Source: Pedosphaera sp.
Lineage (GTDB): Bacteria > Verrucomicrobiota > Verrucomicrobiia > Limisphaerales > SIBH01
Direction of reading: 5' to 3'
Assembly: GCA_009695285.1 (NCBI GenBank)
Contig: SIBH01000009.1
Location: 1-35,035 of the forward strand
Length of the DNA: 35,035 nt
Positions within the stretch are counted from its first letter, which is position 1; every line of letters starts with the position of its first letter. The translations under genes were made by a program, and so were the position numbers. The notes below the pieces were generated by a model. It did no database searches and was not told the DNA's origin. It saw only the letters and a program-made list of their open reading frames with translations. Below are positions 1 through 8,425 of the stretch, one piece after another.

Positions 1-345
1 CCAACCGCCTGATTTAAACGAGGAACTGATAGGAATTTCCTTTCTGGACGCTCCGCGGATCAACTGAGTGTTCCACCCGCGAAGTTCAAAGCGCAAAATT
101 CCGTCGGCGTCCTGATTTGCATTGAGCAGCTGTTGGAGGCGGGGTTGGCGGGCGGCGGTCAGGGGAGACTTGCGGCCGCAACGGTGAGTTTGCGGTTCCA
201 GCGTGCCCTGGGCCTTGAAGTGCTGGCGCACTGGCCGTACGGCGGCCACGCAGTAGCCGAAGCCGGCGGCGATCTCCCCGGTGCTTTTGCCTTGGTCGTA
301 GAGCTTAAGGATGCGTTCACGCCCGGGGACGGGAATGGCTTTCAT
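1..345 (-). CDS. Partial transposase-like protein, N-terminal helix-turn-helix region (IS630-like?), runs off the window edge
   Basis: Manual minus-strand translation from ATG at 345 is open to the edge: MKAIPVPGRERILKLYDQGKSTGEIAAGFGYCVAAVRPVRQHFKAQGTLEPQTHRCGRKSPLTAARQPRLQQLLNANQDADG... This looks like an IS630-type HTH (RERILKLYDQGKSTGEIAAGFG..VR...GTLEP). Confidence 0.45.
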   Translation of the reverse strand, partial: MKAIPVPGRERILKLYDQGKSTGEIAAGFGYCVAAVRPVRQHFKAQGTLEPQTHRCGRKSPLTAARQPRLQQLLNANQDADGILRFELRGWNTQLIRGASRKEIPISSSFKSGGW

Positions 346-390
346 TCCCTCATCCTGCCAGAACCGCCCACCAACGTAAAGATACATGTT

Positions 391-1185
391 TTATGGAATC
401 GTTTTAAGCAGAAGGTGCTTCGCTTTCTCCACGCGCGTGCGCGAGACAAACTCCGTGAAGGTCGTGCCCGTCCCCTTTCGGAACAGTTTGCAGAAGTAAT
501 AGATGCTCGTGCGCACCCCCGCCGCCACCTGCCCTAGCGACAGGTCCTGGGTGTAGTGCTCGCGGATGAACTGCCGGGCCTTCGTGATGACGGGCGACTC
601 GACATTGGCCGTTTGCACCACGATTTGATTACTCTTCATCGAGAGGTGATCGGCGAAGATGGAAAGCAGGCTCGTCACCGAATCGAGCTTCTTCTGCGAA
701 ACTACAGGTGTCGCGAAGTAGGCTTTTCTGGCCTTCGGGGAGTCAATGTCCACGCCGAGGTCCCTGGCCGTCCCGACGGCGAGTTGGAACGACGCTCCGG
801 TCGTTTGCTGGCGCATGACCTGGCCGGTTTGGAGAAAGCCAATGGTTTGCGCGCCGAGCTTCACCGGCACCGCCGTCTCGCACAGTCCGTAAGCGCACGT
901 CAGAGTGGCCGGTCCATTCATGGCGCCCCGCGAAAGTCTCTCCTGCATCTGGAGGCACGCGGCGCAAGTGCGGCTTTTTTCGGTCATCAACATGCACCAG
1001 CTGTTTTCCTTCCGCTTGCCATGAAACGGGAGTTGCCACGACTCCACGGGCCGCAGTGTCATCGGCAGTCCGGTCGCTTCGGTGGAAGCACGCTCGTAGT
1101 TTTGAAACATCTCGGAGCGCGCCAGCGTTTCCAGCAATTGTCCGTTCGCATTCATTGTCCAGGCCCTTTCGTTTTTGATGCACAC
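391..1185 (-). pseudogene. PocR-domain / AraC-family transcriptional regulator, C-terminally truncated
   Basis: Cys-rich PocR-like sensory domain (CMLMTEKSRTCAACLQMQERL...CAYGLCETAVPV) followed by AraC HTH (ITKARQFIREHYTQDLSLGQVAAGVRTSIYYFCKLFRKGTGTTFTEFVSRTRVEKAKHLLL). It ends with KTIP* where the second HTH should continue. Start may be ATG at 1155. Confidence 0.75.
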
Positions 1186-1338
1186 AGGATTGTGTTGATG
1201 AAACCAAATTACGGGTAATGCGCGTCAGGTGACGATGGGGTGTTCTCCGTATAGGGGCACGGGTGAGAGAAGAATGCGCTGACGTAAAACTCACGAAAAC
1301 ATCCGACCCCAACGGTAAGCACCGATCCGACCAGCCGT

Positions 1339-1938
1339 GTGGTTGATGAGGAACGACGCGATTACTCCTACCCTCACGGCGATGGCAAGCCGGTGAAAAT
1401 CCAGGTTGTCGCGGATGACGGGGAGTTGCTTCCGCAGCGGTTGGGTTTGCACACCCTGGCGTTGAAGACCGACGGCAGCGTGGTCGCGCGGGGCTATGGC
1501 GCTTCCGGCCAGACGAACGTGCCCGTGGAGGCACTGAGCGGGGTGACGGCCATTACAGTGGAACTTTATCACAGCGCCGCGTTGAAGAACGATGGGAGCG
1601 TGGTGGCGTGGGGAGACGATGCGGAAGGTCAGGCGACGGTGCCCGCCGACTTGAGCGGAGTGATGGTCATTGCGGGGGGAAGTCTTCACTCCGTGGCGAT
1701 CATTCCCGCCTCGGTGGGGGTGCTGCCCGTGCCGTCGAATGTGAACCGCGTCGGCCATGAGTTGATCCTCACCTGGCCCGGCGCCGCCACCGGCTTCACT
1801 CTGGAATCGACGCCCGACTTGACGCCGCCGGCGACCTGGACGGATGTCACCAATGTACCGGCGCTGTTGGGCGGGCAATGAACGGTCACCAACAACTTCT
1901 CCCCCGGCGTGCAGTATTACCGGCTGCGCAATCCGTAG
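1339..1938 (+). pseudogene. RCC1-repeat secreted protein fragment with in-frame TGA
   Basis: RCC1-like repeats (HTLALKTDGSVVARGYGASGQTNVP, YHSAALKNDGSVVAWGDDAEGQATVP). TGA at 1879-1881 is followed in frame by TVTNNFSPGVQYYRLRNP then TAG (1936-1938), completing a typical C-terminal tail. Confidence 0.65.
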
Positions 1939-1985
1939 CCTGCCTACCCACCGCCCGCACCCCGGCCGCACCGGCCCCGGCGCGG

Positions 1986-2822
1986 CTACGAACTCGCGCT
2001 GGTGTAGCGGCGCACGGAGCCGCGCCAGCCGATTTCCGAAACGAGCAGGCAGGCCGCGCTCATGCCAAGCAGCAGCAGCATCTCCGACGGGGAACTGAGC
2101 TTGTTCACGAGCAGCTTCGCCGGGACGTTCGCGACGAGCAGCATCGGCAGGACGAAGGTGAAGAATGATTTGAAGAAGCCGCGAAAGGCCGAGTCCGGCA
2201 GGCGCGCGATGTTGAAGAGGTTGTAATAGCCCCAGACGAAACCCTGCGCCTTCACCGTCCAGAAGCTGATGCACGCGAGCAGGAACATCAGCGAATAATG
2301 GATGATCACGCCGGCGCCGGCGAGCAGGAGAAAGCCGAACACCTCCGCCACGCCGGGCGAGAGCTGGAGCTGCCGCGCGGCGTAAATCATCACGGCGAGC
2401 GCGGAGGCGGCGTTCACGAACCCGCCGAGGTCCACCTGGCGCAGCGAGAGGATGAAGCGCGTGTTGACCGGTAGCAGCAGCATGAAATCGAGCCGGCCCG
2501 TGCGGATGAGTTCCGAGAGCTGCACGCAGTTGGTCAGAAAAAACGCGAGGAAGATCTGCTGGATGAAATGGCTCGCGCCCATCAGCAGCACCACCTCCCA
2601 TTTCGTCCAGTCGCGGATGTGGTCGGTGTGCGAATAGATGACGGCGATGAAGGAAAGCTGGAGCGCGAACCAGAGCAGCTCGACGAAAATCCAGAGGATG
2701 AAGTTGGATTTGAAACCCAGTTCGCGCGTGACGGAGGTTTTCCAGAGCGCGACGTAGATGGTCCAGTAACGCGCGAGGCCGTGGGGACGCTGGGGAGGTT
2801 TGATGGGGAGCGGGGCGTTCAT
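1986..2822 (-). CDS. ABC-2 type transporter permease (DUF990 / ABC2_membrane_6-like)
   Basis: 278 aa polytopic protein (YWTIYVALWKTSVTRELGFKSNFILWIFVELLWFALQ...); adjacent to a second permease in the same orientation, 1 nt apart. Confidence 0.8.
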   Translation of the reverse strand: MNAPLPIKPPQRPHGLARYWTIYVALWKTSVTRELGFKSNFILWIFVELLWFALQLSFIAVIYSHTDHIRDWTKWEVVLLMGASHFIQQIFLAFFLTNCVQLSELIRTGRLDFMLLLPVNTRFILSLRQVDLGGFVNAASALAVMIYAARQLQLSPGVAEVFGFLLLAGAGVIIHYSLMFLLACISFWTVKAQGFVWGYYNLFNIARLPDSAFRGFFKSFFTFVLPMLLVANVPAKLLVNKLSSPSEMLLLLGMSAACLLVSEIGWRGSVRRYTSASS

Positions 2823-2823
2823 T

Positions 2824-3663
2824 TCATCCTCCCACCGCCGAGTATTTGCGGATGCCCCGGCTCCAGACCCAGCGCGCGAGAAGATAGGCGGCCACGACCC
2901 AGGCGGCCTGGATCAGCAACCCCTGCCCCACCGCCGCGCCGGTCGTGCGGCCCAGCCAGATGCTCACCGGAAAATAAAGCTGATACGGAAACGGCGTGAA
3001 GCGCAGCACCTGCTCGACCGCCGGCGGCAGAATGTCGAGCGGGAACAGGTGGCCGCTGGCGATGTATTCAAACGCGAAGAGGATGAAAATGACGGTGCTC
3101 ACCTCCTGCATCCAGAAGGCCAGCAGCGCCATGGTGTAGCTCAGGAAAAATTGCAGCAGCCCGGTCATGACGACGGACAGCAGGAAATACCCGAAGGTCG
3201 CGGCGTCGGCGGGCAGCGAAAAATCTTCCCGGAACCAGAGCACGAAGAGCGTCGTCGGCACGATCGCGACCGCCATGTAAACTAGCCGGCCCGCGCCGAA
3301 GAGGCAGAGCCGGTAGCCGAGGAAATCAATCGGCTTGAGCAGAAACTGGCTGATGTTCCCGTCCTTGATGTCGGCGGCGATCTGCCAGTCGTCCTCGTTC
3401 ACCGCTGTCAGCGCATCGACGATGGTGAGGACGAGGTAATACGAAATCATCCCGGCCAGCGAGTAGCCGGAGATCGTGTCCGTGCGTCCGTCGTAAATGG
3501 CCCGCCAGAGCGCGATGGTGGCGAGCAGCGGGACGAAGCCGAACACGCACCGGAAGAGAAAGTTCATCCGGTAGGTGAGCGTGTTCTGAATCCCGATGTT
3601 GATGACGTGCCAGTATTTTTTCACGGGGTGGGAAAGGAGAGGGCGACGGGAACAGGCAAACAC
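2824..3663 (-). CDS. ABC-2 type transporter permease (DUF990 / ABC2_membrane_6-like)
   Basis: 279 aa polytopic protein (YWHVINIGIQNTLTYRMNFLFRCVFGFVPLLATIALWRAIYDG...DGNISQFLLKPIDFLGYRL). True start may be internal, near VKKYWHV. Confidence 0.8.
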   Translation of the reverse strand: MFACSRRPLLSHPVKKYWHVINIGIQNTLTYRMNFLFRCVFGFVPLLATIALWRAIYDGRTDTISGYSLAGMISYYLVLTIVDALTAVNEDDWQIAADIKDGNISQFLLKPIDFLGYRLCLFGAGRLVYMAVAIVPTTLFVLWFREDFSLPADAATFGYFLLSVVMTGLLQFFLSYTMALLAFWMQEVSTVIFILFAFEYIASGHLFPLDILPPAVEQVLRFTPFPYQLYFPVSIWLGRTTGAAVGQGLLIQAAWVVAAYLLARWVWSRGIRKYSAVGG

Positions 3664-3730
3664 ATTCTGGCGCGGCCCCCGTTAGGAGTTCTGATTCCAG
3701 GCGGCACGATGCAGACGAAAAATTCCATCT

Positions 3731-3776
3731 CCCCAACCCTCTCCCCGTCCGATGGGGAGAGGGCCGGGGTGAGGGG
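3731..3776. repeat. Intergenic palindromic repeat (ccctctcccc-gtccgat-ggggagaggg family)
   Basis: Perfect 10-bp stem 3737-3746/3754-3763; related sequences at 16791-16811 and 25101-25143. Confidence 0.75.
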
Positions 3777-3913
3777 CGCGTGCAACCGCCTGATCCGGGC
3801 TTCCGGTGGCCCGGCACATTCAGCACGGTTTACCCCGTAAACGCGGAACTCCGAACGAAACGCCGGCCTGCTTTTGCGTCCGGCTGCGTCCGAAACCGTT
3901 CGGCAGGCAGAGA

Positions 3914-5220
3914 TCATTTGCGCTGGTCCTGCTTCGCGGCCTCGATAAAAAAATGGTTCAGACGGTCGCTGTCGATGACGAACTGGAAAAAGCAGATGGC
4001 CATCTCGTCCTTGGTCTGCTCGCCCCAGCGCACGGGCTTCGGCGGCTTGCTCGGGTTGCGGAGGTTGCCGGTGGAGTTGTCGAAGAGATGCGTCATTTCC
4101 AACTTCGTCCCGCGCGGCAGCTTGACCGGCGTGATGTATTGATATTGATCCTGCCAGTCGAAGTCCCAGTTCTTCACCCAGAGCATCGGCCGGACGGTGC
4201 CATCCGGCAGCGTGGCGGTGATCTTCATTTCCTTGCCGAGCAGATGCGCGTGCGGCCAGATGCTGATGACCTCCACGTCTCCGGGAATGACGAAGGAGGC
4301 CTGAATCTTGAAATCGCTTTTGCCCGGCGGAATCACCAGGAACGGTCCGATGAACGGAAAGGTCATGGCGATTCGTTTGCCGGCTTGCTGGAAAAATAAA
4401 GCCCGACCTGCGACTGCGACTGCTCCGGCTTGCTGCTCGGATGCAGATGGGACTGGATGACCAGATCGGATTCCTTCTTGAGGATGCGCACCACGCCGTC
4501 GGGCAGGCGGCGCGGATAATTGCTTGGTGCCCAGCCGGTCAGGTCGGCGCTGGGCTTGAAGCCCACGCCGCCGAAGGAGCGGTAACCGACGCCGGGATCC
4601 TTCGCGTCGAACTGCCGCACCGTGCCGGTGACATCGGTGAAGAGAAGCGCATGGTGCGCCACGCGGCGGTTGCCGGGACAAAATTCCACGGCGTTGAGGT
4701 ACTTGTCCTCCTTCAAATTCATCGGCAGCACGAAGCACTGATAAACGTCCGGGCCTTCGGCGGGGACCGTGAAAAGCTGCGGCATTTTCAAAACCAGGTC
4801 CGGCTGGCCGAGCATCCAGCCTTCGACAAACTTCGGCGGCGGCGGCAGGTCGGCGGGCCGGCCCGGCTTCATGCCTTCATCGAACCATTGCCGGAACATT
4901 CCGATCTGCTCGCTGCTCAGTCGGCGCGAGTCCTTGAATTCGCCGAAGCCCGGCTCTGCGTGCCACGGCGGCATGTAGCGTTCCTCCGTGACGCGCACAA
5001 TGCCCCGGGCCTTCTTGCGGACATCCTCGTAGGTCAGCAGCGGAAACGGCGCGACCTCGCCAGGGCGATGGCAGATCGCGCAGTTTTTGAAGACAATGGG
5101 CGCGAGATCCTTGTTGAAGGTGAGCGTCCCGGCGGGCTTCGGCACATAGGGCGCGTCCGCCGCGAACATCGGCGCGGCCAGCAGGAGCAGCAGCGGCCAG
5201 AAAAGTTTTTGCACTTTCAT
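3914..5220 (-). pseudogene. Cytochrome c / copper type II monooxygenase-like protein, apparently frameshifted
   Basis: First ORF (5220-4363): signal peptide, CAICH heme motif, AHHALLF. It stops at 4363. The conserved C-terminal half (IAMTFPFIGPFLVIPPGKSDFKI...ISIWPHAHLLGKEMKI...) continues in another frame to 3914. The switch lies around 4365-4380. Confidence 0.7.
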
Positions 5221-5777
5221 TTCGGGATGTAGCAGCCAACGGCGGTGGTGGTGGCGGCCGCGACCGGTTTGCCCGCGAGCAGCGCGTCTAGTGCGTCGCG
5301 CAGGTCATGCTGGGTCGACTCCGGACGGCGCTGGCCCAGGCCGGCGTACAAATCATTGATGCGTCCGCGATAGAACAATTTTCCATCCGCCGCCACCACT
5401 GCGGCTTCGGGCGTGACCGTGGCCTGGGTCAGTTTCACCAGCCGATGCTTCAGATCGAGCAGGACCGGGCAGCGAAAGCCGAATTCTTTCGCGTGTTGCT
5501 GCGCCTGCGCCGGCGTCAAGTCCGGATCCACCTGGACCAGATAGAAGCCGATGCCCTTCGCGGTGCAGGTCTCGGCCAGACGGTTCATCTCCGGCGCGTA
5601 ACCGTTGGAGATCGGACAGTCGCTCGTGATGAAGATGAAGACGACCGGCTGCTTCGCGGCGAGGGGCGTGTGCGCTTTGCCGTTCATGTCCTGAAAGGTG
5701 AGCGGCTGCCCGGCGGTGCAGCCCAGCATCGCCAGCAGCACCACGGCCCACCGCAGATTTTTGGAAATGGATTTCAT
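5217..5777 (-). CDS. Redoxin / AhpC-TSA-like thioredoxin-fold lipoprotein or exported protein
   Basis: 186 aa with N-terminal signal (LLAMLGCTAG), thioredoxin-like VVFIFITSDCPISNGYAPEMNRL, and C-terminal AVGCYIPK. Overlaps the next gene by 4 nt. Confidence 0.8.
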   Translation of the reverse strand: MKSISKNLRWAVVLLAMLGCTAGQPLTFQDMNGKAHTPLAAKQPVVFIFITSDCPISNGYAPEMNRLAETCTAKGIGFYLVQVDPDLTPAQAQQHAKEFGFRCPVLLDLKHRLVKLTQATVTPEAAVVAADGKLFYRGRINDLYAGLGQRRPESTQHDLRDALDALLAGKPVAAATTTAVGCYIPK

Positions 5778-5833
5778 GGCGCGGGCCTCTCCTCCGAAAT
5801 CATACGGTCGAGCGCGCCCCTCCCCACGAACCT

Positions 5834-5908
5834 CGTAGCAGCCGACGTGAGGAGGCTCACTCTATTTCTGCCGAAAGAAGTCAGAGCCTCCCCGCGTCGA
5901 CTCCTACG
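5834..5908. repeat. Intergenic imperfect inverted repeat
   Basis: Arms CGTAGCAGCCGACGTGAGGAGGCTC and GAGCCTCCCCGCGTCGACTCCTACG are near-complementary. Confidence 0.7.
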
Positions 5909-5947
5909 GCTCCTGGGAAGTGTTCGCTCGGCTGGCATCGCTCCCTC

Positions 5948-6166
5948 TCAGGTCAGCAGGATCGCCTCGTCCAGGAGCGTCACCGGAATGTCCTGGCGCA
6001 CGAGGCCGGCCGGCAATTTTTCTTGCAGCGCCTGGCCGCCGCGGTTGCGCAATTCACCGGTGGCGATGCGCCCGTTGAGCCGGACCAGCAACCCGGCGGC
6101 GGCGGGGGTGAGCGGTTGGCGGGTTTCGGGGCAACGGAGCAGCTTCAACAGTTCGGCATCAATCAT
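5948..6166 (-). CDS. Trm112 / UPF0434 family protein
   Basis: 72 aa, MIDAELLKLLRCPETRQPLTPA... Start codon overlaps the larC stop (TTATGA). Confidence 0.8.
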   Translation of the reverse strand: MIDAELLKLLRCPETRQPLTPAAAGLLVRLNGRIATGELRNRGGQALQEKLPAGLVRQDIPVTLLDEAILLT

Positions 6167-7479
6167 AATTCAACAGCTTTCACGGCGGCGGCATAAACCT
6201 GCTTCAACGGCACCCCGGCCTGCGCGGCCAACCGGCGACACGATTCAAATTCCGGCGCGGCCTGCACCAGCGCGCCGTCGAGGAAACCGAGCTTCACCTC
6301 TACTTCACCAAACGGCGTCCCCACCCGGCGGATTTCGCGGCGCAACTTCCGCCGCTGGGCCGGCGCACGCCGCACGCCGAACGCGCTGGTCTGGCGCAGC
6401 ATCATTTCGGTGAACTGATCCGCCGCGCCCTCGGCGCAGAGCACGGTGAGCAGGACGCCCGGACGGTTTTTCTTCATCTGAATGGGCGTGTGAAAAACAT
6501 CGAGCGCCCCCGCCGCCAGCGCGCTCTCCACAAACGCACCGAGAATCTCCGCATTGATGTCGTCCAAATTCGTCTCCAGCACCGCGATGACATCCGACTC
6601 CCAATCATGCCCGCCCACGTCCGCCGCCACCGCAACCACCGCCGCCCCACTGGGCACTGCGCACTGAGCACTGTGCACTTCCTCAACCCCCAGCACCGCC
6701 CGCAGCACATTCGGCCGCGTCCTGCCCTGCCGCCCGCCAAGACCGTAGCCGATCTTTTGCGCCGCGAGGTTCTTCAACGGGCCGAAACTTTCCGCGAACT
6801 CCGCGAGAATCGCCGCCCCCGTCGGCGTGATCAGTTCGCCTGGCTCCTCGCACTGGCTGAGGGCGACGCCGCGCGCGCCGAGAATTTCCAGCGTCGCCGG
6901 GGCCGGGAGCGGGAAAGTGCCGTGCGCGCATTTCACCGTGCCGGTGCCTTCCACCGCAGCGGAAGCGACCACGCGCGGCCGGCCGAGCATTTCGAGCGCG
7001 AGGCACGCGCCCACGATATCGACGATGGAATCAACCGCGCCGACTTCATGAAAGTGAACCTGCTCCGGCGGGTGGCCGTGAATTTTTCCCTCGGCGACCG
7101 CAATGCGATGAAAGACCGCGACGGCCTTGTCCTTCACCCACGCAGAAAGTTTACTGGCCGTGATGAGCTGCTTAATCTCGGAAAAATTGCGCGCGTGGTC
7201 GTGGAAATGTTTGTCTTCGCCGTGTTTGTGTTCATGTCCGTGTCCGTGGTCATGGTGGTGATGGTGGTGCGCCTGACCGTGATCCGACAGATGCACATCA
7301 AACTTCGTGCCGGCGATTCCTCCGCGCTCCTGCCCCGAGACGTGCAGGTGGAATCCATCGAGTTCGAGTTTGGCGAGTTCGTGTTCGAGTTGATGAGCGT
7401 CCACGCCGAGGTCGAGCAGCGCGCCGATGAACATGTCGCCGCTGATGCCGCTGAAGATGTCGAGGTGAAGGGTTTTCAT
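6163..7479 (-). CDS. larC: Nickel pincer cofactor biosynthesis protein LarC
   Basis: MKTLHLDIFSGISGDMFIGALLDLGVD..., HFHEVGAVDSIVDIVGACLALEML, ...ETNLDDINAEILGAFVESALAAGALDVFHTPIQMKKNRPGVLLTVLC; His-rich central segment. Confidence 0.9.
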   Translation of the reverse strand: MKTLHLDIFSGISGDMFIGALLDLGVDAHQLEHELAKLELDGFHLHVSGQERGGIAGTKFDVHLSDHGQAHHHHHHDHGHGHEHKHGEDKHFHDHARNFSEIKQLITASKLSAWVKDKAVAVFHRIAVAEGKIHGHPPEQVHFHEVGAVDSIVDIVGACLALEMLGRPRVVASAAVEGTGTVKCAHGTFPLPAPATLEILGARGVALSQCEEPGELITPTGAAILAEFAESFGPLKNLAAQKIGYGLGGRQGRTRPNVLRAVLGVEEVHSAQCAVPSGAAVVAVAADVGGHDWESDVIAVLETNLDDINAEILGAFVESALAAGALDVFHTPIQMKKNRPGVLLTVLCAEGAADQFTEMMLRQTSAFGVRRAPAQRRKLRREIRRVGTPFGEVEVKLGFLDGALVQAAPEFESCRRLAAQAGVPLKQVYAAAVKAVEL

Positions 7480-7494
7480 CAAAGAGAGGGAGCA

Positions 7495-7581
7495 TCCATC
7501 CAACATCCAAAATCGAACAACCAAGGTGCCCCGCTGTCCGTCCATTGGATGTTAGGCGTTAGATGTTGGGGGTTCGATGTT
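7495..7581. repeat. Dispersed intergenic repeat (TTGGATGTTAGGCGTTAGATGTTGGGGGTTCGATG type)
   Basis: Iterated 'atgttggg/gttcgatgtt' words with an inverted counterpart (catccaacatccaa); related copy at 14241-14281. Confidence 0.55.
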
Positions 7582-7591
7582 TTCCGAATTT

Positions 7592-8338
7592 TCATTTCGC
7601 CAGCGCATTGATCTGGCTCGCGGCATACCCCGCGCCGAAGCCGTTGTTGATGTTCACCACCGTCACGCCGCTGCCGCAACTGTTCAGCATCGCCAGCAGC
7701 GTCGTCAACCCGCCGAGATTCGCCCCGTAGCCCACGCTCGTCGGCACGGCGATGACCGGCTTCGACACCAACCCGGCCACGACGCTCGGCAGCGCGCCTT
7801 CCATGCCGGCCACGGCGATGATGACGTTCGCGTTCTGGAGTGAATCGAGTCGCGCGAGCAGACGATGCAGACCGGCCACGCCCACGTCGGTGATGCGCTC
7901 GACGCGGTTGCCCATGATCTCCGCCGTCACCGCCGCCTCTTCAGCCACCGGCAGGTCGCTCGTGCCGGCGCACAGCACCGCGATGACGCCGGGACGTTTG
8001 GGCAGCGGTTTTTTCTCGAAGGTCAGGCACCGCGCCACCTCGTGATGAACCGCGCCGCGAAATTTTTTCCGCAACACGCGCGCGTGTCCTTCGTGAATGC
8101 GGGTGACGAGCACGCGGCCCTCGCGTTGGATGATCTGGCCCGCGATGGCCAGAACCTGCGCAGGCGTCTTGCCCTCGCCGTAGATGACTTCGGGAAAATC
8201 TTTCCGCAGGCTGCGCTGCAAATCCACCTGCGCGAAGCCGAGGTCGGCGAGCGGCGCGCGCTGGAACGCCTGGAGGACGCGCACCTGGCTGATTTTCCCG
8301 GCGCGAAATTGTTCGAGCAGTTGACTGGCTTCCGTCAT
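7592..8338 (-). CDS. larB: Nickel pincer cofactor biosynthesis protein LarB
   Basis: MTEASQLLEQFRAGKIS...DFPEVIYGEGKTPAQVLAIAGQI...VLCAGTSDLPVAEEAAVTAEIMGN...DVGVAGLHRL...GMEGALPSVVAGLVSKPVIAVPTSVGYGANLGG...CGSGVTVVNINNGFGAGYAA. Confidence 0.92.
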   Translation of the reverse strand: MTEASQLLEQFRAGKISQVRVLQAFQRAPLADLGFAQVDLQRSLRKDFPEVIYGEGKTPAQVLAIAGQIIQREGRVLVTRIHEGHARVLRKKFRGAVHHEVARCLTFEKKPLPKRPGVIAVLCAGTSDLPVAEEAAVTAEIMGNRVERITDVGVAGLHRLLARLDSLQNANVIIAVAGMEGALPSVVAGLVSKPVIAVPTSVGYGANLGGLTTLLAMLNSCGSGVTVVNINNGFGAGYAASQINALAK

Positions 8339-8425
8339 GGTCACGGGCCGAGACTGGCAGCGGGCCGGACAAATCTCAAACCGCAAATCGCAAAACCTGC
8401 GGCCCGCCACTTCGTGGTCTCCCGC

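Noticed and set aside
1291-2601. 436-aa minus-strand ORF overlapping the RCC1 fragment and ABC-2 permease
   Set aside because: Arg/Pro/Gly/His-rich out-of-frame shadow; the permease frame has clear TM helices.
2452-3285. Plus-strand ORFs at 2452-3285 as possible genes
   Set aside because: They lie wholly opposite the two permease genes and show only charged low-complexity sequence.
7200-7275. Repeated gtggtgatggtcatg words resembling a short tandem repeat or CRISPR-like block
   Set aside because: This is the codon pattern of the LarC His-rich loop (CAC/CAT); no regular spacers.
6490-7611. 373-aa plus-strand ORF containing MSVSVVMVVMVVRLTV
   Set aside because: Antisense of larC; the hydrophobic stretch is just the reverse of the His codon run.
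8339-8425. caaatctcaaaccgcaaatcgcaaaacctgc stretch upstream of larB as a regulatory site
   Set aside because: Looks like another fragment of dispersed repeat; no recognisable operator or riboswitch structure could be supported by eye.
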